From contig CAXXFB010000001.1 of the NCBI GenBank assembly GCA_963674545.2, positions 1,922,001 through 1,986,000 of the forward strand: a stretch of DNA of 64,000 bases, in the 5' to 3' direction. Of the stretch, positions 42,043 through 50,507 are shown piece after piece. How positions within the stretch are numbered: position 1 is the first letter of the stretch; every line of letters begins with the position of its first letter. The stretch comes from JABGQS01 sp963674545 (lineage in GTDB: Bacteria; Bacillota; Clostridia; Christensenellales; SZUA-584). A program made the translations under genes and the position numbers. The notes under the pieces were generated by a model. That model had not been told where the DNA came from. It was given only the letters and a program-made list of their open reading frames with translations, and ran no database searches.

Positions 42043-43356
42043 CTACACCCTTACAGCCTTTATCCCTTTAAGCCTGCAGTAGTCTTCTATCTCTGCCGAT
42101 ACGTCTCCATAGCATATCGCATAGTGCTGTCCGGAATAGTTTTTGACGAGGTCAGCTACGTCGCCGTCGAGCTCAACATCCAGCGCCGGCATATATCCCT
42201 GCCGCTTTTGCGTGGGCAGCCCCTGCCCGGTGAAATACACTATGTGATAGCCGCCGATGTCTTCAACGAGGCGCATCACGGTGACACGCTCCGGCCGCAG
42301 CACAAAGCTGTTCTGTATCCCTTTGAAGCCGGGGTGCGGCATAAAGTTGCTTATCTGCTGATCCTGTCCCATAGAGAACGGTATGAACCCGCATGAAGAT
42401 AACTTTACTGTGTTGCCTTCGTGGTTCATAGAGTCGCCGTAAGTTACGACCTTGCCGGATAACAGATGCAGTATCATCATAGACACTGTGTTCATCATAT
42501 CGCCCTCGCACGAGCCTACCACGCCCATGTCTGAAAGCGCCGAGACAGGCACGCACGCAACCATGCCGTACTCCTTACTAAACTCGTACTGGCATTTCAC
42601 GTTCATGGCGCTAAGGCCCTGCTTGTCGCAGATGTCTTTCAGCGCATAGGTAAGCCTTGCCGCTGTTTCAAGGTTTTCTTTAGACACTTCATCGAGTATT
42701 TTTGCTCTGGCACTCAGCCACTCTATCGTTTCGTCAACGTTCTTCTGTTCTACCGCTTCGGCTTTGTTTATAACAGTGTATGAGTCCATCTGAACTACTT
42801 CCGGGCCCACCTTTGCTCTTAGCAGCACGTGGTCGAAAGTTCCTGTATATATGCTCATTGAAGTGTAGCCCACTAAGCCGATGCGTGTGCGCTTCATCCT
42901 GGCTTCCGCCTGCGCTGCCCTGCAGAAAGACGCTACGCTGTCGAGCGTATCACCGTCGTCACAGCCGCCAAGGACAGCTTTATACTTATACCCCACTCTG
43001 TCCATAACGCCTTTGAACATCGCAAAAGAAACGTATGAGCCTGTGCTCTCCAGTCGCCCCTGCACTTCAAACATCCCAAAACCCCAAAGGCACATGGGCA
43101 GGTGCTCTACTTCACGTACGACGGACATGGCGTTTGGGCACTCTATCCACGTACCCATGAAAAGTATCACGCCGTCTACGCCCTCTCTGGCGAGTTTCTT
43201 TCCGGCTGCTTCCGAGTTTATATAGTTAGTCACCGGTTCTTCGATGGCAAAAACGTCCACGCCTTTTTTCCTAAGGCCGTCTGCGGCAAGCTTTGCCATG
43301 TTAATAGCATTGTCGTCTACGTAATCTTCGTGGCACACGTTCACAAAACCTATCAT
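42043..43356 (-). CDS. L-fucose/L-arabinose isomerase-like protein
   Basis: The 437-residue protein belongs to the L-fucose isomerase fold group (C-terminal-related domain). Features include ILFMGTWIECPNAMSVVREV, LWGFGMFEVQGRLESTGSYV, GLVGYTSMSIYTGTFDHVLL and a late CVPVSALSDMGVVGSCEGDM. The latter carries a Glu-Asp pair that can bind metal. It might isomerise an aldose, but the exact sugar is unknown. AAGAGGTTTATC precedes ATG 43356. It is divergent from the NahK operon, suggesting shared control. Confidence 0.75.
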   Translation of the reverse strand: MIGFVNVCHEDYVDDNAINMAKLAADGLRKKGVDVFAIEEPVTNYINSEAAGKKLAREGVDGVILFMGTWIECPNAMSVVREVEHLPMCLWGFGMFEVQGRLESTGSYVSFAMFKGVMDRVGYKYKAVLGGCDDGDTLDSVASFCRAAQAEARMKRTRIGLVGYTSMSIYTGTFDHVLLRAKVGPEVVQMDSYTVINKAEAVEQKNVDETIEWLSARAKILDEVSKENLETAARLTYALKDICDKQGLSAMNVKCQYEFSKEYGMVACVPVSALSDMGVVGSCEGDMMNTVSMMILHLLSGKVVTYGDSMNHEGNTVKLSSCGFIPFSMGQDQQISNFMPHPGFKGIQNSFVLRPERVTVMRLVEDIGGYHIVYFTGQGLPTQKRQGYMPALDVELDGDVADLVKNYSGQHYAICYGDVSAEIEDYCRLKGIKAVRV

Positions 43357-43537
43357 GATAAACCTCTTTTCAATTGTGAGTAGTAAGAATTCATTTATAA
43401 ACTGGTTTTAATGTCAATTCTCATTATAATACCCCCTATTCGCAAGAGCAAGCCATTAGTGTAATGTGCGTTGATTTGCGTAAAGTTTCTCTGGTTTTTA
43501 TAATCTTTTGAATATGCCTGCCCCGGGCATAGTTTTC

Positions 43538-43566
43538 TTGACATAAAAACTTAATCTGGTTAAGAT
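43538..43566 (+). promoter_or_regulatory. promoter of the NahK operon with palindromic spacer
   Basis: TTGACA (43538-43543), 17-nt spacer, TAAGAT (43561-43566). A short palindrome CTTAATCTGGTTAAG (43550-43564) lies over the spacer and -10, a candidate operator. The 259-bp divergent region 43357-43615 also holds an ATGCC...GGCAT palindrome at 43514-43530. Confidence 0.6.
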
Positions 43567-43615
43567 ATATTACGAAGCTGAAAATAAATAAAAGTTACTA
43601 TTAGGAGTGCATTTT

Positions 43616-44527
43616 TTGAATAAACCTACTCTCGTTGTAATGGCTGCCGGACTAGGCAGCAGATACGGAAAGCTAAAGCAGCTCGACCCCGTAGACAAAC
43701 ACGGACACATGATAACGGACTATTCGGTATACGACGCATATCTTGCAGGCTTTCGCAAAGTAGTTTTCGTGATAAAAAAAGAAAACAAGCAGGCTTTCGA
43801 TGATAAAGTAGGCAGCCGGATACGCTCTTTTATGGACGTAGAATACGCTTTTCAGGAGCTAGGTGATGTTCCTGACGGTTTCAGCGTTCCCGAAGGAAGG
43901 ACAAAACCGTGGGGCACGGCACACGCCGCAATGAGCGCAAGGGGCTTTGTTGACGGTCCGTTCGCCGTCATAAATGCAGACGACTATTACGGCCAGAGCG
44001 CCTTTGCAGCTATATACGACTTTCTTGTTTCAGACAAAAAAGCCAACGAGCACGCCATGGTCGGCTACCGCATAGAGAACTGTCTTTCAGAAAGCGGCAG
44101 CGTTTCACGGGGCATCTGCGAAACGGACGATAAGCTAAACCTTCTGCGGATAGTAGAGCGCACAAAGATAGAGCGCTGCGGCAGCGGTGCAGTCTACACA
44201 GAAGATGATAAACAGACTTTCATTCCTGCCGGCACTTTTGCATCGCTAAACCTTTGGGGCTTTTCGCACTCGATGATGGACGAGATAGAAAAAGAGTTTT
44301 CGCTCTTCCTTGGGAGCTTGCCCGATAAAGACCCGCTTAAGGCCGAGTTCTATCTGCCCTTTGTACCGGGCAGGCTTATAGAGCAGGGCAAAGCCAGCGT
44401 AAAGGTGCTGACAACCGAAGAAAAGTGGTACGGTGTCACATATAAGCAGGACATGAATATAGTTAAGGACGCTCTTGCCGGTATGACGAAAAGCGGCAAG
44501 TATCCCGAAAAGCTTTGGGAGGGTTGA
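43616..44527 (+). CDS. NDP-sugar pyrophosphorylase-like nucleotidyltransferase
   Basis: The 303-residue protein has the nucleotidyltransferase signature VVMAAGLGSRYGKLKQLDPV (glycine-rich loop with Arg and Lys) and the metal Asp pair in FAVINADDYYG. Further on are KPWGTAHAAMSA and FLPFVPGRLI-like segments. It should join a sugar-1-phosphate to a nucleotide. The downstream NahK-like kinase makes HexNAc-1-P, so the product is probably NDP-HexNAc, but nucleotide and sugar are inferred. The start is TTG 43616, 8 nt after AGGAG; a GTG three codons earlier is possible. Confidence 0.85.
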   Translation: MNKPTLVVMAAGLGSRYGKLKQLDPVDKHGHMITDYSVYDAYLAGFRKVVFVIKKENKQAFDDKVGSRIRSFMDVEYAFQELGDVPDGFSVPEGRTKPWGTAHAAMSARGFVDGPFAVINADDYYGQSAFAAIYDFLVSDKKANEHAMVGYRIENCLSESGSVSRGICETDDKLNLLRIVERTKIERCGSGAVYTEDDKQTFIPAGTFASLNLWGFSHSMMDEIEKEFSLFLGSLPDKDPLKAEFYLPFVPGRLIEQGKASVKVLTTEEKWYGVTYKQDMNIVKDALAGMTKSGKYPEKLWEG

Positions 44528-44529
44528 AT

Positions 44530-45597
44530 TTGTTAAAGCTAGCAAGGAATTTTAAAATAAACGGAGAGCCCGTTTTCTATGAGGAGTTCGGCAACGGACA
44601 CATAAACGTCACATACAGGCTGGTGTGCGACAGCGGACATGAATATATAATTCAGAAGCTTAACACCAACACATTTAAAAACCCGACTCTATTGATGGAA
44701 AACCTCGCCGGTATAACAAATCATCTTCGCAGTAAGATAGACAGCAGCAGAGAGGTGCTCTCTCTGGTGCCTTCAGTTAGCGGACACTCTCATGTTATAG
44801 CAGAAGACGGAAGCTTCTGGCGTGTGTTCGAGTTCGTAAAAGACAGCCTTTGCCTTCAGCAACCTGAATCCCCTGAAGATTTTTATGAGAGCGCAGTCGC
44901 ATTAGGACGGTTCCAAAACCTGCTTATAGACTTCCCGACTCATACTCTTGGCGAAACTATACCGGACTTTCACAATACAGTTAAAAGATATGCAGATTTT
45001 AAAAAAGCAATAGAGCAAGACGTTTGCGGAAGAGCAGCAGACGTGCAGGACGATATAAATTTCGTTCTTGAAAGAGAAAGCTTTGCATCAACGTTCACCA
45101 GCCTTGTCGAGGCCGGAGAGCTTCCTCTTCGCGTTACCCACAACGACGCAAAACTAAACAACGTACTCTTCGATAAACACACAAGAAAAGGTCTTTGTGT
45201 AATAGACCTGGATACTGTCATGCCGGGCGTTGTTATGAATGACTTCGGAGACGCTATTCGTTTTGGCGCAAGCACGGCAGCAGAAGATGAAAAAGACCTC
45301 TCAAAGGTGGAGATGAGCCTCGAGCTCTATGCAGCTTTCGTCAAAGGCTTCCTTGAAACCTGCGGCAGCCATCTAACTCCGCTTGAGATAGAGCTTCTTC
45401 CGGCGGGCGCAAAGATGATGACACTGGAGTGCGGTATGCGCTTTTTGGCAGATCACCTCGAAGGCGACACCTATTTTAAGATACATTATCCGGGCCAGAA
45501 CCTTTACAGATTCCGTACTCACAGAAAGCTCGTTTCAGACATGGAAGCAAAGTGGGACCAGATGGTAAGGATAGTCGAAGAGGAGAACCGCAAATGA
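44530..45597 (+). CDS. nahK: N-acetylhexosamine 1-kinase-like (NahK) phosphotransferase
   Basis: The 355-residue protein has the APH kinase fold, with the catalytic loop RVTHNDAKLNNVLFD (Asp, Asn) and metal VIDLDTVMPGVV. EEFGNGHINVTYRL is the nucleotide-loop region. NahK of Bifidobacterium is about 359 residues with the same order. It phosphorylates GlcNAc/GalNAc at C1. The start is TTG 44530, 7 nt after GGGAGG, 2 bp past the upstream stop. The neighbours (nucleotidyltransferase, ROK, NagA) support HexNAc use; the exact substrate is inferred. Confidence 0.85.
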   Translation: MLKLARNFKINGEPVFYEEFGNGHINVTYRLVCDSGHEYIIQKLNTNTFKNPTLLMENLAGITNHLRSKIDSSREVLSLVPSVSGHSHVIAEDGSFWRVFEFVKDSLCLQQPESPEDFYESAVALGRFQNLLIDFPTHTLGETIPDFHNTVKRYADFKKAIEQDVCGRAADVQDDINFVLERESFASTFTSLVEAGELPLRVTHNDAKLNNVLFDKHTRKGLCVIDLDTVMPGVVMNDFGDAIRFGASTAAEDEKDLSKVEMSLELYAAFVKGFLETCGSHLTPLEIELLPAGAKMMTLECGMRFLADHLEGDTYFKIHYPGQNLYRFRTHRKLVSDMEAKWDQMVRIVEEENRK

Positions 45598-46967
45598 ACG
45601 TATACGGTATAAATGTCAAAGTCAAAAACTTACCTGTTCTGGACAAACATTTCATACCCATAGGCAAGTTCAACGAAGCTTTTATTAAAACAGCAAAAAA
45701 GCCGGTCAGCATCGCAGTTGAGAGAAACGATGGGCTGACTACCCGCTATGATACTTTCATACACGGCACACCCGAAATGCGCAAAGCCGACATATACTAT
45801 ATGGACAGACTCGTTAAAACTGTTCTTTGGCAAAAGGGCGGCTTCAAGATATATGTAAGCGGCAGCAAAACGATTTACGATCACTTAAAAAAAGCGTATG
45901 CACAAGACGGCAGCAGGCAGTTCGATGCGCATGTGATGTCTCTTTCATACGGCAGCGGTTTTGAGGTTATATGTACCGATGACCTGCCAAAAGAGCATGA
46001 GGCTTCCGAACCGATAGGACGGCATCTGAACGGATGCAGGATAGGCTTCGATGCAGGCGGCAGTGACCGTAAAGTTTCCGCCGTTATAGACGGCAAGCCC
46101 GTATACAGCGAAGAGGTAGTCTGGCACCCAAAGACCACAGCAGACCCCGAATATCATTTTTCCGAAATAGTAAGTGCATATAAAACTGCGGCAGAGCATA
46201 TGCCAAGGGTAGATGCCATAGGCGTGTCTTCCGCAGGCATATTCATAAACGACATGGCAATGCACGCTTCACTTTTCATGAGTGTTCCAAGAGAGCTCTG
46301 GGATGAAAAGGTCAAAGATATATACATAAGAGCGGCAAAGCGGATCGGCGTAGACAAAGTGACTGTAGCAAACGACGGCGACGTCACAGCGCTTGCCGGT
46401 GCGATGAGCCTTGGAACGAACAACATACTCGGAATAGCCATGGGTACTGCCGAGGCGGCGGGCTTTGTCAATAAGGACGGAAACATCACAGGCTGGCTTA
46501 ACGAGCTTGCCTTTGTTCCGGTAGATGCAAGCCCGGACGCTATGCGTGACGAATGGTCAGGCGACATCGGCTGCGGCGTAAAATATTTCTCGCAGGATTC
46601 TGTCATTAAGCTCGCAGAGTATGGCGGATACGAGTTCGATGAAGCCCTGACTCCTGCCGAAAAGCTAAAGGTAGTCCAGAAAATGCTTGCCGAAGGAAAC
46701 CGTCTTGCACAAGATGTTTATTCTTCTATAGGTGTATATCTTGGCCACTCTGCCGCTTTCTATCACAGCCTTTACGGCTTTGAGCATGTACTGCTTCTTG
46801 GGCGCGTGATGTCCGGCAAAGGCGGTGATATAATCCTTCGCATAGCAAAAGAAGTGCTTGCAGACGAATATCCAGATGTATCACAAAAAGTATGCCTGGC
46901 TCTTCCTGATGAAAAGTTCAGAAGGGTCGGTCAAAGCGTGGCGGCGGCAAGCCTGCCTAAGATATAG
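45594..46967 (+). CDS. ROK-family protein with an extra N-terminal domain
   Basis: The 457-residue protein has about 150 residues of unassigned N-terminal domain (IGKFNEAFIKTAKKPVSIAV, MDRLVKTVLWQKGGFKIYV). A ROK domain follows: IGFDAGGSDRKVSAVIDGKP, VTVANDGDVTALAGAMSLGT, NILGIAMGTAEAAGF and the C-terminal YGFEHVLLLGRVMSGKGGDI. ROK proteins are sugar kinases or regulators. The DGDVTAL segment keeps an Asp in the kinase position. It may phosphorylate GlcNAc (feeding NagA) or act as a sensor. It overlaps nahK by 4 nt (ATGA). Confidence 0.78.
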   Translation: MNVYGINVKVKNLPVLDKHFIPIGKFNEAFIKTAKKPVSIAVERNDGLTTRYDTFIHGTPEMRKADIYYMDRLVKTVLWQKGGFKIYVSGSKTIYDHLKKAYAQDGSRQFDAHVMSLSYGSGFEVICTDDLPKEHEASEPIGRHLNGCRIGFDAGGSDRKVSAVIDGKPVYSEEVVWHPKTTADPEYHFSEIVSAYKTAAEHMPRVDAIGVSSAGIFINDMAMHASLFMSVPRELWDEKVKDIYIRAAKRIGVDKVTVANDGDVTALAGAMSLGTNNILGIAMGTAEAAGFVNKDGNITGWLNELAFVPVDASPDAMRDEWSGDIGCGVKYFSQDSVIKLAEYGGYEFDEALTPAEKLKVVQKMLAEGNRLAQDVYSSIGVYLGHSAAFYHSLYGFEHVLLLGRVMSGKGGDIILRIAKEVLADEYPDVSQKVCLALPDEKFRRVGQSVAAASLPKI

Positions 46968-46976
46968 GAAACGATT

Positions 46977-48086
46977 ATGATAATTAAAAACGCGGATGTT
47001 TTCACAGGCGGTTCATTTAGAAAGACAGATATCGAATTCACCGAAACAATAACTGCAGTTGGAAAGACAAATAAAAATGCAGACATAGATGCTCAGGGGT
47101 TATACGTCATCCCCGGTCTTGTAGAGTTACACTCGCACGGCGCAGTCGATGAAGATTTCAGCGATGGCAGCAGCAAAGGCGTAGAGAAACTAGCTGCGTT
47201 TTACGCTTCGAACGGTATAACCTCATTCTGCGCAACTACGATGACACTGCCCGAAAAAGAGCTCGCAGATGCGGTGCACGTAATTCGTGATTTTAGCAGA
47301 AACAGCAGCCAGGCAAAATGCGCAGGCATACACCTTGAAGGCCCGTTCTTTTCTTACGGAAGGCGTGGTGCACAGGCGCCGGAGCATTTGAAAAACCCTG
47401 ACGTACCCCTTTTTGACAGGCTATATGAAGAATCCGGCGAAATCGTTAAAATAGTAAGCGTAGCGCCGGAGCTTAGCGGCAGCGAGGATTTCATAAAACA
47501 TGCATCCAATATCTGCACAGTAGCATTAGGACACACTGAAGCGGACTACGACAAAGCTATGCAGGCTTTCAAAAACGGAGCAAGCCACGTTACCCATCTT
47601 TTTAACTGCATGAACCCGTTCCTGCACAGAGCGCCCGGAGTAGTTGGGGCCGCTTTCGACAGCGGCGCTACCATAGAGTTGATAAGCGACGGCATCCATC
47701 TTCACCCCAGCATGATTCGCTCTATGTTCACCATGTTCAAAGGCAGAGCGATACCTATAAGCGATTCAGTACGATGTGCAGGCATGCCTGACGGGGAATA
47801 TACCCTGGGCGGCCAGAAAGTGTTCGTGAAAGATTCAAAATCTACCCTTGCCGACGGTACTATAGCCGGAAGCAGCATAAACCTTATGGCTGCGCTTAAA
47901 AACATCGTCAGTTTCGGGATACCGCTTGAAGAAGCAGTAATCTCCGTCACACAGCGCCCGGCAGAGGTTATAGGGATGCAGGATCGCATCGGCTCAATAG
48001 AGACCGGCAAGTGTGCCGATTTCGTTATTCTAGACAAAGAACTTAATATCAAAGAAGTAATAATAGACGGAACTCCAATAAAATAA
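46977..48086 (+). CDS. nagA: N-acetylglucosamine-6-phosphate deacetylase
   Basis: NagA deacetylates GlcNAc-6-P to GlcN-6-P. The 369-residue protein has the metal site VELHSHGAVDEDFSDG, IHLEGPFFS (Glu), LGHTEADYD, VTHLFNCMNPFLHRAPGVVG and ISDSVRCAGMPDGEYTLGG with the catalytic Asp. Length is normal (about 380). AGGAAACGATT precedes ATG 46977, 9 bp after the ROK stop. It closes the NahK operon with the small membrane protein that follows. Confidence 0.95.
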   Translation: MIIKNADVFTGGSFRKTDIEFTETITAVGKTNKNADIDAQGLYVIPGLVELHSHGAVDEDFSDGSSKGVEKLAAFYASNGITSFCATTMTLPEKELADAVHVIRDFSRNSSQAKCAGIHLEGPFFSYGRRGAQAPEHLKNPDVPLFDRLYEESGEIVKIVSVAPELSGSEDFIKHASNICTVALGHTEADYDKAMQAFKNGASHVTHLFNCMNPFLHRAPGVVGAAFDSGATIELISDGIHLHPSMIRSMFTMFKGRAIPISDSVRCAGMPDGEYTLGGQKVFVKDSKSTLADGTIAGSSINLMAALKNIVSFGIPLEEAVISVTQRPAEVIGMQDRIGSIETGKCADFVILDKELNIKEVIIDGTPIK

Positions 48087-48109
48087 AAACCCCTTGCGGA
48101 GGCTTTAAA

Positions 48110-48505
48110 ATGCTCTCTAAAATATTTACACTTGCAGGCAGTGTCCCGATGATAGGCTTCGGCATCTGGCATTTTTTCGTTCCAAGAATCTGGAGCTGGT
48201 ATTCCTATATCAAACCGGAAGCGACCGAGCTTGTTGCCGCTGTACGGGCAGTCAACTTCTTCTTTTCTCTCAGCCTGGTGCTTATCGGCGCAGCAAACAT
48301 AATATTTGCTTTTTCCGGCCAGCGCTTTGCGCTTACAGTAATGCTGGCTATCTCATGTATACTATGGGCGGCACGCATAGTGATGCAGCTAATCTTCCCC
48401 CAGGGCAGTACAAACCCTGCCCTTCAGTATGGTATGCTTGCCGCTTTCATAATAATCTTTAGCTTTTTTGCAGCTTCGCTGGTTCTGACGGCGTTTCATG
48501 CGTAA
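48110..48505 (+). CDS. small four-helix membrane protein
   Basis: The 131-residue integral membrane protein has about four transmembrane helices (GSVPMIGFGIWHFFVP, NFFFSLSLVLIGAANIIFAF, LTVMLAISCILWAARIVMQL, YGMLAAFIIIFSFFAASLVL). No catalytic motif is visible. GGAGG precedes ATG 48110, 23 bp after nagA, so it is probably in the same operon. It is convergent with the next gene. Function unknown. Confidence 0.7.
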   Translation: MLSKIFTLAGSVPMIGFGIWHFFVPRIWSWYSYIKPEATELVAAVRAVNFFFSLSLVLIGAANIIFAFSGQRFALTVMLAISCILWAARIVMQLIFPQGSTNPALQYGMLAAFIIIFSFFAASLVLTAFHA

Positions 48506-48512
48506 AAGCTTT

Positions 48513-49157
48513 TTATTCTTCCTCTATGCTGTCTATCGTCACGTTCTCTTTCAATATGTATCCGACAAGATCTTCCCTTGCTTTGTCAGGACGCTCTTCT
48601 AGCAAAAACAAACTTCCCTTATATTTTCTTAGCAGCCATAAGTAGAAAAAGTCTGAAGCGCTGACTGCAACAGCCAGTGCGCTCCCGAGCACGTAAACTA
48701 TATTACCTGCTACTAGGCCGTATACGAACAGCGGTACAAACACCACAAAAAACGGTAACAGCAGTGAAACACGTACTCTTCTCAAACTTATAGGAACTTT
48801 GCTTATGCAGAACACTGTCCCCTGTTTTACTATTACACCAAACGACAAGTTCTTTAATGCAATGCCGCTAAATGCCCAGAATACAAGCCCCCGCAGAAGC
48901 TCGTGTACTAAAAGATATAACGCATAGCCAACTATCAGTATCACAAAACTCCATACTGTTACAGGGAAACACATCGGTGGATGTATCCACCTTATCGCAA
49001 AGAAACCAAGTACCGTCACCAGTATAAAAAGAGCTATCGCAATTACATTGGACCAAAGCAGAGGTTTTTTATTTTTTTCTTTATCTTTGCCTAATTCATC
49101 TGTTACTTCAAAATTCCTGCCGCCGAATTCTACTTTCTGCGAAATTTCATATTCCAT
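48513..49157 (-). CDS. DUF3267-like membrane metalloprotease homologue
   Basis: The 214-residue membrane protein has several transmembrane helices. The sequence LYLLVHELLRGLVFW resembles the zincin motif of DUF3267, but the second His of HELxH is Arg. A later FYLWLLRKYKGS and a C-terminal acidic tail are present. If it once was a zinc protease, it is probably inactive or uses another residue. The start is ATG 49157 with AAAGGAG upstream. Role unknown. Confidence 0.7.
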   Translation of the reverse strand: MEYEISQKVEFGGRNFEVTDELGKDKEKNKKPLLWSNVIAIALFILVTVLGFFAIRWIHPPMCFPVTVWSFVILIVGYALYLLVHELLRGLVFWAFSGIALKNLSFGVIVKQGTVFCISKVPISLRRVRVSLLLPFFVVFVPLFVYGLVAGNIVYVLGSALAVAVSASDFFYLWLLRKYKGSLFLLEERPDKAREDLVGYILKENVTIDSIEEE

Positions 49158-49292
49158 AAATATCTCCTTTATTAGACCCCTATTATACATCATAATCACA
49201 TTAAAATAAACACTGGTTTATTCCCGTTATAAGAGGATTTTTGGCAAAAATCTGCCTTTTGTAGAAAAATTCCGCTAATTTGCTCAAACGCA

Positions 49293-49321
49293 TTGACTTG
49301 CACTTATCTTAGTAGTATTCT
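49293..49321 (+). promoter_or_regulatory. promoter of the Gfo/Idh/MocA gene
   Basis: TTGACT (49293-49298), 17-nt spacer, TATTCT (49316-49321). An ATCTTA...TAAGAT inverted repeat surrounds the -10 and start, and the second half shares GTTAAGAT with the NahK promoter. Confidence 0.6.
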
Positions 49322-49392
49322 ATGAACTAGTTAAGATGTTACAAAAGCAAGTCGACTATCACATCAATTCAAATGAACAGGAGTTTTTAACA

Positions 49393-50352
49393 ATGGCAGA
49401 AAAGAAAAAAGAGTTCAAACTGGCTATGCTGGGCATGGTTGAAGGAAACGGGCATCCTTATTCCTGGTCAGCAATCATCAACGGCGGATACGACCCCGAA
49501 GAGCTTAGCAAATGCCCATATGCAACGATCTCTAATTATCTTAGCGGACAGCCAAAAGAAAACCTTGGCATAGAAGGCGCAAAAGTCACACACATCTGGA
49601 CTGACGACCCGGCAGATGCCGTATCAGTTGCAAAGACATCTCTAATCGACAACGTTATGGAAAAGGCAACTGATTGTATCGGAGAAGTAGATGCCGTAGT
49701 CATTTCAACAGATAAAGGCTTTGAGCACGTAGAGAGAGCCCGCCCGTTTGTAGAAGCAGGTCTTCCTTTATTCATAGACAAGCCTATGGTAGACAACGAA
49801 GAAGACCTCATAACGTTTGTTAATTGGATAAAAGACGGAGCAAAGATACTCTCTTCCAGCGCTATGCGCTATTCAAAAGCGTTTAAACCATATCACAGAA
49901 ACATACATGAGATCGGCGAGCTGCGGTTTGGCGTCGTCCCGATGGCAAAGAAATGGGAGACATACGGCATCCACGCAGCAGAAGCTATCTATCCGATAGT
50001 AGGCCCCGGCTTCGTTTCCGTAAGAAACACCGGCACATATGAGCGGAACGTAGTCCATCTAAAACACGAATGCGGAGCCGATATCGTCATACCGACAACT
50101 AAAGACATGTTCGGAGCGTTTGGCAACATGATGCTGGTCGGAACAAAAGACACGCTTATCTTAAACAGCAAAGACACGTTTACTACGTTTAAATCACAGC
50201 TCGAGGCTTACGTAGACTTCCTGCATACCGACGTTCGCCCCTTCCCGTTAGATGAAACTATCGAGCTGATGAAAATAATAATCGCTGGCATTAAAAGCCG
50301 TGAAGAAGGCGGCAAAGAAATATTCCTCAAAGACGTTGCACCAAGCGTTTAG
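49393..50352 (+). CDS. Gfo/Idh/MocA-family oxidoreductase
   Basis: The 319-residue NAD(P)-dependent sugar dehydrogenase shows a variant N-terminal fold (LAMLGMVEGNGHPYSWSAII), VDAVVISTDKGFEHVERARP, LFIDKPMVDNEEDL (the EKP-like motif) and a C-terminal domain (YGIHAAEAIYPIVGPGF, with the catalytic-region His). The GxGxxG loop is degenerate, so the family substrate is uncertain. The start is ATG 49393 with CAGGAG 10 nt upstream. An IS110 element follows directly. Confidence 0.8.
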   Translation: MAEKKKEFKLAMLGMVEGNGHPYSWSAIINGGYDPEELSKCPYATISNYLSGQPKENLGIEGAKVTHIWTDDPADAVSVAKTSLIDNVMEKATDCIGEVDAVVISTDKGFEHVERARPFVEAGLPLFIDKPMVDNEEDLITFVNWIKDGAKILSSSAMRYSKAFKPYHRNIHEIGELRFGVVPMAKKWETYGIHAAEAIYPIVGPGFVSVRNTGTYERNVVHLKHECGADIVIPTTKDMFGAFGNMMLVGTKDTLILNSKDTFTTFKSQLEAYVDFLHTDVRPFPLDETIELMKIIIAGIKSREEGGKEIFLKDVAPSV

Positions 50353-50454
50353 TTACTCTACCGGGAAACTTGTGTAATAACAGGTCACTCTGGTGAAAAT
50401 AAAAGCCAACTATATAAAAGTCAAGTAGAAATTGGCGAATAAATAGTTGCACGA

Positions 50455-50474
50455 CAAAAAGAGGTGAAAACCTC
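50455..50474 (-). terminator. transposase terminator
   Basis: On the minus strand GAGGT, TTTC loop, ACCTC, then five T residues, 34 bp past the stop codon. Confidence 0.85.
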
Positions 50475-50507
50475 GGAAGAACCTTGAAAAATTAATATGG
50501 TTAAAGA

